This document shows, one piece after another, positions 1 to 9,690 of a stretch of 64,000 bases of DNA (positions are counted from its first letter, which is position 1; each line of letters opens with the position of its first letter). The stretch is from assembly GCA_902590915.1 (NCBI GenBank), contig CACIYQ010000003.1, forward strand, positions 1 to 64,000, read 5' to 3'. This stretch comes from an uncultured Pelagibacteraceae bacterium. Lineage in GTDB: Bacteria > Pseudomonadota > Alphaproteobacteria > Pelagibacterales > Pelagibacteraceae. The notes under the pieces were generated by a model. The model searched no databases and was not told where the DNA came from. It saw only the letters and a program-made list of their open reading frames with translations. Made by a program: the position numbers and the translations under genes.

Positions 1-358
1 AACATTGTTTGTTTATATGCTTCAAACTCAAATCAATATAAAAAAATTAAAACCATTTGTGATTGGATTTGTGTTCTTTTTCTTTTTGTCACCTGTACTT
101 TATGCTTACGTATCAATTTCAAAGGACGATAAGAGAACAGATTATCCAGGAAAAGAAATTGCAATTAAAACACAATATGCTTGGGATCAGCAATTTGACT
201 CAAAGATAAATGTAGTTTTAGGAAACGATTGGAATGCTGGTAATTTATCTTACCATCTAAAATCAAGACCAGTTTGGGAGGGTATTATAGAAAGATCTAA
301 ACTAGATCAATTGAAAGATTATATGTGCCTTGATAATGTGTGTGTAGGCTCAAGATAG
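1..358 (+). CDS. C-terminal part of a membrane glycosyltransferase-like protein (possibly GT39/ArnT type), 5' end outside window
   Basis: ORF open to the window edge; TM segment followed by a short soluble tail; directly followed by a GT2 gene. The called start at 5 is a TTG and probably internal. Confidence 0.4.
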   Translation, partial: TLFVYMLQTQINIKKLKPFVIGFVFFFFLSPVLYAYVSISKDDKRTDYPGKEIAIKTQYAWDQQFDSKINVVLGNDWNAGNLSYHLKSRPVWEGIIERSKLDQLKDYMCLDNVCVGSR

Positions 359-361
359 TTT

Positions 362-1234
362 ATGAAAAAGTATACAATTTTAATTCCTATTTATAACGAT
401 CGAGAGTCGTTAACTAAATTAATTGAAAATATTAATGAAGAGCTAAATGGCGTAAATGCTGAAGTATCAATTTTAGTGATCAATGATGCATCATCACAAC
501 AAATTGTGGATACTTACCCAAATCTAGAAAATATCCACTCTTTTGAAATCATAAACATGAAGCAAAACAGAGGACATGCACGGTGTATTGCTTCAGGATT
601 AAAATATATTTATGAAAAAAAAGAATTTGATTATGTAATTCCAATGGATGGTGATGGAGAAGATAGACCTGAAGAGATTAAAAACTTCATTGAACTTTCA
701 GAACAAGTAGGTGAACAATCTATAGTAGGAGAAAGAGTGAAGCGGTCAGAGGGATTATTGTTTCAAATATGTTATAAATTTCACAAGTTTTTAACTTTAG
801 CATTTACTGGTCAGTCAATTAAATTTGGAAACTTTACTTGTCTATCAAAATCAACAATTGAAAAAATGTTAAAAGAAAAGGCTACTTGGAGCAGTTTTTC
901 AGGTTCATTAAGAAAAGTAGAAAAAGATTTAGTATCTTCACCCTCTATCAGGGGTGCTAGATATTTTGGACCCTCACAAATGGGTTTTTTTAATTTATTA
1001 AAACATTCTCTGTCAATTATTAGTGTTTATAGAAAAACTGTCTTAATCCGTTCTGCTTTATTTATTGTTTTCTATATTTTGCTGATCAAAAGTAATGCTT
1101 CGGTTATTACCTCATTACCTTTAGTTTTGTTACTCATAATGATTTATTCAATTTCTAGTTTAGCTCTGAGAGAAAATATTGAAGAATTTAACAATTGTTT
1201 AACAAACATCCACGATATTGACAAAATAAAATAA
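362..1234 (+). CDS. Glycosyltransferase family 2 (dolichyl-phosphate-mannose synthase-like)
   Basis: N-terminal YTILIPIYNDRESLTKLIENI, acceptor motif MDGDGEDRPEEI, C-terminal hydrophobic segments. Confidence 0.85.
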   Translation: MKKYTILIPIYNDRESLTKLIENINEELNGVNAEVSILVINDASSQQIVDTYPNLENIHSFEIINMKQNRGHARCIASGLKYIYEKKEFDYVIPMDGDGEDRPEEIKNFIELSEQVGEQSIVGERVKRSEGLLFQICYKFHKFLTLAFTGQSIKFGNFTCLSKSTIEKMLKEKATWSSFSGSLRKVEKDLVSSPSIRGARYFGPSQMGFFNLLKHSLSIISVYRKTVLIRSALFIVFYILLIKSNASVITSLPLVLLLIMIYSISSLALRENIEEFNNCLTNIHDIDKIK

Positions 1235-1253
1235 TTTAAATTGTTTTGTTAAA

Positions 1254-2420
1254 ATGAGAAAAATTATATTTTTTATTTTTTTAATTTTACCAACGTTTGC
1301 CAACAGTTTTGATGATCATTACAAGTTTGATCACTGGGCTTATGAAAGAATTATGTTTGGTAAAACTGAAAGTCGTGAAGAAGCAAAAAAACTTTTAGAC
1401 AGTTATAAACTTAATAATCTTGAGGTAAGAGGTACAAATAAACCTTATTTAGGACCTATAATAGATGGTCATTCACATCCAAGAAAATCCACCGGAAAAG
1501 CTTTAGATAAAGGTACTGAGTATTTTATAGATGATTTGCCAATGTTAACAAACAAGGCAAATGTCTTTATGTCTGTAATTATGGCAACTCCGAATACTTA
1601 CAAATCAAAAGATAATTGGAATTATTATTATGATTTTGCAGCAGAGCATCAGAATGTTTTAACTAATTGTCATTCAAATTTTATTGGAATGGCAGCAAAT
1701 AAAAAAAAATATAAGAAATCAGAAGTTAATAAAGAGTTTAAAAAAACTATTAAAAGATTTAAAAAAGGAGAATGTTATGGATTGGGAGAAACTGGACTAG
1801 TTCACTATAATAAAAAGAAAAAAAATCCCCCTGATGGTGGGTATCAACCGCCATTAGATTTAGATCTTAAGCACCCAATTATTGATAAGGCGTTCGAATT
1901 TGTCAATGAACACCGTATGCCGATTAATTTACACCTGGAGCCTTTTCATGAAATAGATGGGATAGATAGATTAACAGAGTTTAAAAATTTTTATAAAAAA
2001 AAATGTGAAAAATACCCCAACGCAAAAATTGTGATAGCTCATACAGGAATGATGCCAACAAAAGACCTTGAAGAAATTTTTGATTATTGTCCTAATACAT
2101 ATACTGACTGGAAATTAGCATTTCATTGGTCTTCTCTTTGGGGCTTTGAGGATTTGCATATCCCAAATGATTATAGATTTAAATTACACGAGGTTTGGGC
2201 AAAATCGATGGAAAAATATTCTGATAGATATTTTTTTGGTTCTGATCAAAAATTAGGTAAAAGCCCAGCACATGATGTTTTTGTGGAACACTATATGAAG
2301 CATGTTCGTTTGATGATTGGATCTTTAAGCCCAGATGTGCAAGAAAAAATTGCATATAAAAATGCAGCTAAACTTTTTAAAATTAATCTTAATCAACCTT
2401 TAATTGTTGGCAAACAATAA
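1254..2420 (+). CDS. Exported amidohydrolase-family (TIM-barrel) metal-dependent hydrolase
   Basis: Signal peptide MRKIIFFIFLILPTFANS; IIDGHSHP; NLHLEPF; IVIAHTGM; FFGSDQ motifs. Confidence 0.7.
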   Translation: MRKIIFFIFLILPTFANSFDDHYKFDHWAYERIMFGKTESREEAKKLLDSYKLNNLEVRGTNKPYLGPIIDGHSHPRKSTGKALDKGTEYFIDDLPMLTNKANVFMSVIMATPNTYKSKDNWNYYYDFAAEHQNVLTNCHSNFIGMAANKKKYKKSEVNKEFKKTIKRFKKGECYGLGETGLVHYNKKKKNPPDGGYQPPLDLDLKHPIIDKAFEFVNEHRMPINLHLEPFHEIDGIDRLTEFKNFYKKKCEKYPNAKIVIAHTGMMPTKDLEEIFDYCPNTYTDWKLAFHWSSLWGFEDLHIPNDYRFKLHEVWAKSMEKYSDRYFFGSDQKLGKSPAHDVFVEHYMKHVRLMIGSLSPDVQEKIAYKNAAKLFKINLNQPLIVGKQ

Positions 2421-2423
2421 AAA

Positions 2424-3767
2424 ATGAAAAGTTTTTTTTTAATTATTGTTATATTTTTAACACACTTCACTCTGTCACATGCATCAAAATATGATGGAGC
2501 TTACACATATACTCATTTTTGTAAAGGTGAAGACAGTTCAAAGTATGATGGCAGCCAATTCATCATTGATGATGGGATACTTTCTAATAACAGAGGTGGT
2601 GCGGGCAGATGGATAATTAAGAAAAAATTTAAAGTCAGTGATGATGGCAAGCTAAAATTTAGAGGTAAAAGGAAAGATAAAAAATATTCTGTTAAAGGAA
2701 AATTTATAATCGAAGGTGATAAAATTAGTGGAAAATTTTTAGCAAAAAGATATTCAAAATCAGGTGATAGCTATAAAAAATGCGATATGGAATTTAAAAG
2801 AGTTGGAGGGGTACCTGAAAAAATATCTTTAGAAGATGATAGAGAAATGACAGAAATAACAATTTTATCAAAAAATACTAATGATGATATCACTTTATTA
2901 AATGATGAAGGTAAAGACCAAAAAGTAAGAGTTGAGCTTCGAAATTTAGAGTCAATTTCGAATGGTTTAATTGTAGTTGTTCCATCAAGTACACCTAATA
3001 TGGAAGATGAGATTTATTATGAAAAACAAGTTAGTAAATTTAAATATGCTACAGCAATAGTTTATGGTGCTGAACCTAGATACCAAAAAAAGTTTACTGG
3101 GTCATACACGAGTTCAATGATTTTATATGATACTATATCCACAATTAATAAAGTTTCAGAAAAATTTGGTAAACCAAAAGAAGTAATTATCATGGGTTCA
3201 TCTACTGGATCTTTAGCTGTTTTTAAATCAGGCTGGCAAGACTTAAGAGATAAATATCCAGCATTGAAATTAATATCAATGGGTTTTATGATTAATGCAG
3301 CTTGCCCAGATCAGTCTGATGCAAAGTACAATAATAATATTCAAATGTATGCAATTAATGGTAAGCAAGATGAATCAACACCACCATGGACTTGTAAAAA
3401 TTTGAAAAACTCATCGAACAATCGCAATCTTCATCTTTTAACATACTCAGGAGGGCATCACTTTGAGAGTGCTATGTATCCACCTTCCAAATATGATATG
3501 AATAGTATGCATGCATTGCCAACATGTTCCCTGAACTATAAAGCTAATTTGCATCAGATTATCAAAAGGAGAGATGGCTCACTTGAATGGGATGGTGAAA
3601 AAAAAGGCTATAAAAAGAAACAAAAGAAATGGTTTAACAAACATTGTATAGATAAAGGAACTTTGCAGGGCTACGAAGAATATGGAGCCAAAAATTTCTG
3701 GGCAGATGTCAAATCAATTATAGTGGATAAAAAAGATGTAAAGTCCTTAAAAGGCTATACTAATTAA
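2424..3767 (+). CDS. Exported hypothetical protein with alpha/beta-hydrolase-like region
   Basis: Signal peptide; VIIMGSSTGSLAVF nucleophile-elbow-like segment; GGHHFESA near C-terminus. Confidence 0.45.
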   Translation: MKSFFLIIVIFLTHFTLSHASKYDGAYTYTHFCKGEDSSKYDGSQFIIDDGILSNNRGGAGRWIIKKKFKVSDDGKLKFRGKRKDKKYSVKGKFIIEGDKISGKFLAKRYSKSGDSYKKCDMEFKRVGGVPEKISLEDDREMTEITILSKNTNDDITLLNDEGKDQKVRVELRNLESISNGLIVVVPSSTPNMEDEIYYEKQVSKFKYATAIVYGAEPRYQKKFTGSYTSSMILYDTISTINKVSEKFGKPKEVIIMGSSTGSLAVFKSGWQDLRDKYPALKLISMGFMINAACPDQSDAKYNNNIQMYAINGKQDESTPPWTCKNLKNSSNNRNLHLLTYSGGHHFESAMYPPSKYDMNSMHALPTCSLNYKANLHQIIKRRDGSLEWDGEKKGYKKKQKKWFNKHCIDKGTLQGYEEYGAKNFWADVKSIIVDKKDVKSLKGYTN

Positions 3768-3770
3768 GAC

Positions 3771-5048
3771 TTATATTCTTATTTTTGGCAGGGAGTAAAA
3801 ATCAGCCGTATCAATTTTAGAAGAATACTGCCTTCGCATATTCCATTTTTTGTGAACACCAGCGCTTGCAACACTTAAAGTTGATCTTCCATATCGATGG
3901 TTAGTATTATCAATTGATCTCATTAAGCTATTAATTTTCTCATCTTTTTCAGAGGTAAATAAATTTGTTTTATCACTAGCATTGGATAAGCCTGTGAGCA
4001 TCACCCCTGCTTTTTGATAACGATATCCATTTTTAAATATACTCCCAAGTATTGAAATTGCTGTCTTTACTGTTTCAATACTATTATTTGTTGCAATTGG
4101 AAAATCAATAGTCTTTGCATTTGAATAATAGCCAAAGTTTCTTTGAAAAGGACTGGTTCTAACAAATACAGTAATTGCTTTTGCAACTAACGACTCTGAT
4201 CTAATTTTTTCAGATGCGTTTAAACAATAATTTGCAACTGCTTCTTTTAATTCTTGAAATGTTTCAATTCTTTTTCCAAATGACCTTGAAACTACACAAC
4301 TTTTTCTTTTAGTGGTAGTCGTCTCTAAACCTATACAAGGAACTCCTCTAAGTTCCATTGCGGTTCTAGAACTTAAAACATTTGAAGATTTTTTGATCCA
4401 GGTATTTGATTTATTTTTTAATTGTTTTGCATTATAAATTCCATGCTTTTGATAAAACTTAGTCAGTTGTCTGCCAACACCCCATACATCATTAATTTCA
4501 ACTTTTTCTAAAATAGGATCTAAGTTTTCTATACCAATTAAACTAGTCACCCCTGATTGCTTTTTCTTTGCAATATGATTTGCAATTTTACTTAAAGTCT
4601 TTGTTTTGGCAATCCCAATACTTGTTGGAATACCCGTCCATTGTAAAACAGTTTCTCTAATTTCTTTACCAACTTTTTCTATATCTTGATCAGGAAAATT
4701 AGATAAATCTAAAAAAGCTTCGTCAATCGAATAAACTTCGATTTCTGAATTAAATCTTTTAAGAGTTCGCATCACTCTTCTAGATAAATCTCCATACAAA
4801 GAATAATTTGAGGAAAAAACCTCGACTTTATTTTTAATAATAATATCTTTACCTTTAAAGTAGGGCTCACCCATTTTAATTCCTAAAGCTTTTGCTTCAT
4901 TTGATCTTGCAATGATACAGCCATCATTATTAGATAAAACAACAACTGGTTTTCTTCTTATTTTAGGATTGAATAATCTTTCACAAGAAACGTAAAAAGA
5001 ATTACAATCAACTAATGCTATTTTTTTAGTACGTAGAATGGATGACAT
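3771..5048 (-). CDS. umuC: Y-family DNA polymerase V catalytic subunit UmuC
   Basis: [44 protein letters not shown]; adjacent to umuD. Confidence 0.95.
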   Translation of the reverse strand: MSSILRTKKIALVDCNSFYVSCERLFNPKIRRKPVVVLSNNDGCIIARSNEAKALGIKMGEPYFKGKDIIIKNKVEVFSSNYSLYGDLSRRVMRTLKRFNSEIEVYSIDEAFLDLSNFPDQDIEKVGKEIRETVLQWTGIPTSIGIAKTKTLSKIANHIAKKKQSGVTSLIGIENLDPILEKVEINDVWGVGRQLTKFYQKHGIYNAKQLKNKSNTWIKKSSNVLSSRTAMELRGVPCIGLETTTTKRKSCVVSRSFGKRIETFQELKEAVANYCLNASEKIRSESLVAKAITVFVRTSPFQRNFGYYSNAKTIDFPIATNNSIETVKTAISILGSIFKNGYRYQKAGVMLTGLSNASDKTNLFTSEKDEKINSLMRSIDNTNHRYGRSTLSVASAGVHKKWNMRRQYSSKIDTADFYSLPKIRI

Positions 5049-5421
5049 AAGTTACAACCCCCCAAATAAAAATATCTTGTTCTTCATTAATTAAAATTCT
5101 GTCAGAAAATTCTTTAGATCCTGACGTTAAAAATTTTTTATCTCGCTCTTGAACTAAAGTTTTTACTACTAACTCATCATGAACATTAGCGATCACTGTT
5201 GAAAAGTTTTTTGGTTTTAAACTTTTATCAACGACCAATAAATCTCCGTCATTAATTCCAACATCAACCATGGATTTACCTTGCACTCTGATAATGAAAG
5301 TAGCTGGAACATTTCTTATTAAATGCATGTTCAGATCAATATCTTCTTCGATATAATCAGTGGCAGGAGAGGGAAAACCAGCACCTGCTTTATGTAGATA
5401 ATAAGGGATTGTTAGCTTCAT
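5026..5421 (-). CDS. umuD: UmuD-like S24 family protein (pol V accessory, self-cleaving)
   Basis: [18 protein letters not shown] and [18 protein letters not shown]; catalytic Ser and Lys (VVKTL) present; overlaps umuC. Confidence 0.93.
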   Translation of the reverse strand: MKLTIPYYLHKAGAGFPSPATDYIEEDIDLNMHLIRNVPATFIIRVQGKSMVDVGINDGDLLVVDKSLKPKNFSTVIANVHDELVVKTLVQERDKKFLTSGSKEFSDRILINEEQDIFIWGVVTYVIHSTY

Positions 5422-5436
5422 GTTCTTGTTTTGTTC
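5422..5436. promoter_or_regulatory. LexA (SOS) box, alphaproteobacterial type GTTC-N7-GTTC
   Basis: GTTCTTGTTTTGTTC read on + strand, immediately upstream of the umuD start codon. Confidence 0.7.
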
Positions 5437-5439
5437 TAA

Positions 5440-5468
5440 TTTATAGACTATTTATGGAATACACTCAA
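5440..5468 (-). promoter_or_regulatory. Predicted sigma70-type promoter of umuDC
   Basis: Minus strand: TTGAGT (5463-5468), 17-nt spacer, TATAAA (5440-5445); predicted start lies in the LexA box. Confidence 0.55.
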
Positions 5469-5664
5469 GAGTTTGTACTTTGAGTCTGAAACTGAATCAA
5501 AAGTGAATCAAAACGTGAACATCCAAACTACATCTTGGGGACTTGCGGATAACGTTAACCAGAGATAGTTTAAATATAAGAATTTAGAGTCGTAGTTGTT
5601 TTCAGGTATTCTGGGAATTGTATTAGCTATTGCGATAAAAGTAGATGAAATAAGTAAAATTTAA
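5440..5664 (+). pseudogene. Possible decayed ORF with two in-frame TAG stops
   Basis: Single frame reads ...YFESETESKVNQNVNIQTTSWGLADNVNQR*FKYKNLES*LFSGILGIVLAIAIKVDEISKI*; TM-like C-terminal segment. Confidence 0.3.
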
Positions 5665-5698
5665 AAAAATAAAAAAAAAGTTAAATAAAGGAATACAA

Positions 5699-6064
5699 AT
5701 GAAAATATTAAAATGTCACTGTGGTTCTGTAGAGGCGGAAATTAATCTAGATGGAGACTTAGCCAAAGTAGTAAAATGTAATTGTTCTATTTGTAAAAGA
5801 AAAGGTGCAATTATGTCCATGGTAAAAAATGAAGATTTTAAAATTATTAAAGGTGAAGATAAATTAAAACTTTATCAATTCCATTCTAAAATTGCGAAGC
5901 ATTATTTTTGCTCTGACTGTGGAATTTATACTCATCACAATCCAAGAATTAATCCAGCAATGACTGGTTTTAATGTTGGTTGCATTGATGAAATAGATAC
6001 ATTTGGATTAAATGAAGTTCCAGTAAATGATGGACAAAATCATCCTTTAGATCAAAAAAAATAA
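5699..6064 (+). CDS. GFA/CENP-V family protein (glutathione-dependent formaldehyde-activating-like)
   Basis: Zn-binding CHCGSVEAE, CNCSICKRKG, YFCSDCGIYTHH. Confidence 0.85.
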   Translation: MKILKCHCGSVEAEINLDGDLAKVVKCNCSICKRKGAIMSMVKNEDFKIIKGEDKLKLYQFHSKIAKHYFCSDCGIYTHHNPRINPAMTGFNVGCIDEIDTFGLNEVPVNDGQNHPLDQKK

Positions 6065-6069
6065 TTTTT

Positions 6070-6999
6070 ATGCAACCGGCGAGTCATTGTTTTAGTAAGG
6101 TAAAAAATGACTGTGTAAAATTTATTAAATCACAAGAAACCACAACTGAGAAATTTAAAAGTAAAGATAAGATGATTAAGTCTTTTTTGATTCCAACATG
6201 TTTTTGGATTGCAAAAAAAGCTAATAGGAAAAAACCTTACTTTGTAGGTTTGGCTGGAGGACAAGGAACAGGCAAAACAACAATTAGCTCGATTATTAAA
6301 ATTATATTAGAAAAATATTTCAAATTAAAAGTATTTAAAATTTCAATTGATGATTTTTACAAAACAAGAAAAGAAAGAACAAATTTATCAAAAAAAGTTC
6401 ACCCAATGTTAATGACAAGAGGGGTGCCAGGAACGCATGATATCAAAATGATGTTAGATTTTTTTAAAAAAGTAAAAAACAAAAGATTTAAAAAATTGAA
6501 ACTACCAAACTTTAACAAAGCTATAGATGATAGATTTCCAAAAAAGAACTGGGAAAGTATTAATAAACAGCCAGATATTATAATATTTGAGGGTTGGTGT
6601 GTTGGTGCCAGAGCAGAGATTAATAAAACATTAAAAAAACCAATTAATTCTCTTGAAAAAAAAAATGATCAAAATCTAATTTGGAGAAAACATGTAAATC
6701 AGCAATTAAAAACCAAGTATAAAAAGCTATACTCTCAGTTAGATTGTATGATTTATTTGAAAGCTAAAAGCTTCAGTTTGTTGCAAAAATGGCGATTAAA
6801 GCAAGAGCAAAAACTTTGGTTGAAAACTAAGAGGAAAAGTAGTCATAAAATAATGAGTAAAGGGGATGTAATAAATTTTATGCAAACCTATCAAAGAATT
6901 ACTCAAAATATGTTTAAGAATATGCCTAAATATGCCTCAATAATTTTAAATTTAAATGATAACCATCAAATAAAATCTGCTGTATATAAAGCTAAATGA
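6070..6999 (+). CDS. D-glycerate 3-kinase-like P-loop kinase
   Basis: GLAGGQGTGKTTIS P-loop; SIDDFYKTRKER; HPMLMTRGVPGTHD; IIFEGWCVGA. Confidence 0.8.
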   Translation: MQPASHCFSKVKNDCVKFIKSQETTTEKFKSKDKMIKSFLIPTCFWIAKKANRKKPYFVGLAGGQGTGKTTISSIIKIILEKYFKLKVFKISIDDFYKTRKERTNLSKKVHPMLMTRGVPGTHDIKMMLDFFKKVKNKRFKKLKLPNFNKAIDDRFPKKNWESINKQPDIIIFEGWCVGARAEINKTLKKPINSLEKKNDQNLIWRKHVNQQLKTKYKKLYSQLDCMIYLKAKSFSLLQKWRLKQEQKLWLKTKRKSSHKIMSKGDVINFMQTYQRITQNMFKNMPKYASIILNLNDNHQIKSAVYKAK

Positions 7000-8288
7000 A
7001 AAAAATATTAGTATTAATTAGTTTATCATTATTTTATTTTAGTAATGCATTTTCTGTAACCTTATATGATGCGTTAAATCAAACTTATAAAAATAATATT
7101 CAATTAAATGCTGAAAGAGAAAATATTAAAGCCTCAGAGGAAGATGTAAATATTTCAAAAGCTAACTATAAACCCTCATTAACATTTAGTGGATCTAAAA
7201 GTATTGAGGATACGAATAAGCTTACTAATCAAAGTGGAGGTGATGCAACTATCAGTGACGTTGATCCGTTTACAACTTCAATAAAATTAGAACAAACAAT
7301 TTTAGATTTTGGAAGAGATATAACTCTTCAAAAAAATATTACTGCTTTAGATTTAGCAAAAGCAAAATTAGTAAAAAAAGAACAAGATATCTTACATAAA
7401 GCAATAGATGCATTCACAAACTTAATTTTAGCTAGAGAAACACTTGATATTAATTCAAAAAATTTAAATTTACTAATTAGACAAGTAGAAAATGATAAAA
7501 TTAGAAGAGATAGAGGTCAAATAACAAATACTGATTTAGCACAATCTGAGTCTTCACTTGCAGGTGCTCAAGCTCAATTTGCTAAAGCAAAAAGTGACTT
7601 ATTAATTAGTAAACTAAATTATGAAAATATAATTGGTAAAATTAGTGATCCAAAACAATTACAAAAAAATTCAAATGCAATTGTAAGTATTCCAAATACT
7701 CTTAATGAAGCAATAAATCTCTCTAAACAAAATAATCCTGATATTTTAATTGCAAAGCTTGATTTAGAAAAGTCTGAAAAAGATTTAGCAATATCAGAAT
7801 CTGATTTAAAGCCTTCAGCATCCTTATCTTTTGAAAGGTCGTACTCAGATGATCTTACTTCAACTATTGATGAGCGAGAAAAAGATACTTTAAAAGCTAC
7901 TTTAAGTTGGCCTTTTTATTCTGGTGGAAAAAAAAAATCAACAATTAACAAAAATTCCAGCTTAACTACACGAAAAAGATTATTATTAGACGATGCTGTT
8001 AGAACTAACGAAACTAATGTAGCAAGCGCATGGTCAAGCTTACAATCTTCAGAAAGTTTTTTAAACTCTGTGAAGATGCAAGTTGGTGCATCTCAAATAG
8101 CATATGAGGGAGTTACTGCAGAGTACGAAAGAGGATCTAGAACAACTCTTGATGTTATTCAATCAAATGCATTATTACTCTCTGCTCAAATATCATTAGC
8201 AGACTCCGAGAAAAACTACTTGATGGCTCAATATAATCTCTTAAAAGCAGTGGGGCTTTTAAATAGCCAATATCTAAATCTTAAGTAA
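6996..8288 (+). CDS. tolC: TolC-family outer membrane efflux protein
   Basis: Signal peptide; coiled-coil repeats; LEQTILDFGRD and WPFYSGGKKKS motifs; overlaps upstream ORF. Confidence 0.85.
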   Translation: MKKILVLISLSLFYFSNAFSVTLYDALNQTYKNNIQLNAERENIKASEEDVNISKANYKPSLTFSGSKSIEDTNKLTNQSGGDATISDVDPFTTSIKLEQTILDFGRDITLQKNITALDLAKAKLVKKEQDILHKAIDAFTNLILARETLDINSKNLNLLIRQVENDKIRRDRGQITNTDLAQSESSLAGAQAQFAKAKSDLLISKLNYENIIGKISDPKQLQKNSNAIVSIPNTLNEAINLSKQNNPDILIAKLDLEKSEKDLAISESDLKPSASLSFERSYSDDLTSTIDEREKDTLKATLSWPFYSGGKKKSTINKNSSLTTRKRLLLDDAVRTNETNVASAWSSLQSSESFLNSVKMQVGASQIAYEGVTAEYERGSRTTLDVIQSNALLLSAQISLADSEKNYLMAQYNLLKAVGLLNSQYLNLK

Positions 8289-8331
8289 TTATTTGACTTT
8301 TTGACCGGTAAAATAAACATATTGCCAATGA

Positions 8332-8346
8332 GAACAAAATGTGTAC
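8332..8346. promoter_or_regulatory. Candidate LexA box upstream of recA (GAAC-N7-GTAC, one mismatch to GAAC-N7-GAAC)
   Basis: GAACAAAATGTGTAC about 50 nt upstream of the recA ATG. Confidence 0.45.
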
Positions 8347-8396
8347 ATTTAAATACATGATTCGAGTGTTAAAAAATTTAATAAAAGAGGCAAAAA

Positions 8397-9551
8397 ATGA
8401 CTAAAAGTAACCTAAAAGTAGTTAAATCTACTAAAGATCAAGAAGTGGACAATAAAGAGAAAAATAAAGCATTAGATGCTGCGATAGCTCAAATTACAGA
8501 TAATTTTGGAAAAGGTTCTGTAATGAGGCTTGGTGAAAAAAGAGCTATGGATATTGAGTCAATATCTACAGGATCATTAAGTTTAGATTTAGCTTTAGGA
8601 ATAGGTGGATTGCCTAAAGGAAGAATTGTTGAAGTTTATGGACCAGAGTCATCTGGAAAAACAACATTAGCATTACAAGTTGTTGCTGAAGCTCAAAAAG
8701 CTGGAGGAATTTGTGCGTTTGTTGATGCAGAGCATGCTTTAGATCCAGTTTATGCAAAAAAATTAGGTGTTAATACTGAAGAACTTTTAATTTCACAACC
8801 AGATGCGGGTGAGCAAGCTTTAGAAATTGCTGATACACTAGTAAAATCAGGCTCTATTTCAGTTATTGTTATTGACTCTGTTGCAGCTCTAACACCAAAA
8901 GCTGAAATCGAAGGAGAGATGGGAGATCATCATGTTGGTCTTCAATCAAGATTAATGAGTCAGGCTTTAAGAAAATTAACTGGTTCAATTTCTAACACAA
9001 ACACAATGATGATTTTCATTAACCAAATCAGAATGAAAATTGGAGTTATGTTTGGAAGTCCTGAAACAACATCAGGTGGAAATGCACTTAAATTTTATTC
9101 ATCAGTAAGAATGGACATTAGAAGAATTGGTGCCATTAAAGATAAAGACGAAATTATTGGTAACTCAACCAGAGTTAAAGTAGTTAAAAATAAAGTTGCT
9201 CCACCATTTAAAGTTGTAGAATTTGACTTAATGTATGGAAGAGGAATTAGCAAGATGGGAGAACTCGTCGATCTTGGTTCTAAAGCAGATATAATTGAAA
9301 AATCAGGAGCATGGTATGCTTACAAAGGAGAGAAAATTGGTCAAGGTAGAGAAAATGCTAAGACTTATTTAGCTCAAAATCCTCAAGTTGCTGCAGAAAT
9401 TGAAATGGCTATCAGAGAGAAAGCAGGAGTAATTTCTAAGAAAATAGAAGGAAACCCGCTTGATCCAGATAAGATTGAGAAAGAAAAGAAGGTAGCTGAA
9501 AAAGAAGAAGCTGAAAAAGTAGAAGCTACTCCTCCATCTAAAAAGAATTAA
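8397..9551 (+). CDS. recA: Recombinase RecA
   Basis: [13 protein letters not shown] Walker [69 protein letters not shown]. Confidence 0.99.
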   Translation: MTKSNLKVVKSTKDQEVDNKEKNKALDAAIAQITDNFGKGSVMRLGEKRAMDIESISTGSLSLDLALGIGGLPKGRIVEVYGPESSGKTTLALQVVAEAQKAGGICAFVDAEHALDPVYAKKLGVNTEELLISQPDAGEQALEIADTLVKSGSISVIVIDSVAALTPKAEIEGEMGDHHVGLQSRLMSQALRKLTGSISNTNTMMIFINQIRMKIGVMFGSPETTSGGNALKFYSSVRMDIRRIGAIKDKDEIIGNSTRVKVVKNKVAPPFKVVEFDLMYGRGISKMGELVDLGSKADIIEKSGAWYAYKGEKIGQGRENAKTYLAQNPQVAAEIEMAIREKAGVISKKIEGNPLDPDKIEKEKKVAEKEEAEKVEATPPSKKN

Positions 9552-9571
9552 TAGGTCATCTTTATTAATAC

Positions 9572-9610
9572 AAAGGCGCTTAATTTAAGCGCCTTTCCCC
9601 CCCCTTTTTT
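9572..9610 (+). terminator. Rho-independent terminator of recA (with C8-T6 tract)
   Basis: Perfect inverted repeat AAAGGCGCTTAA-T-TTAAGCGCCTTT (9572-9596), then CCCCCCCCTTTTTT. Confidence 0.85.
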
Positions 9611-9690
9611 AAACAAAATTTTAATAAATCGGCAAAAATAATGTCATTTAAAAGTTATAATGAATAGTTGATAAGTTTTTTATCATTATT

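Noticed and set aside
3771-5421. umuDC as evidence of a mobile element or prophage
   Set aside because: No integrase, transposase, att-like repeats or phage genes nearby; flanked by ordinary genes
5440-5698. tRNA or small structured RNA in the umuD-GFA gap
   Set aside because: No cloverleaf, T-loop or anticodon arm recognised; a decayed ORF reading is better supported
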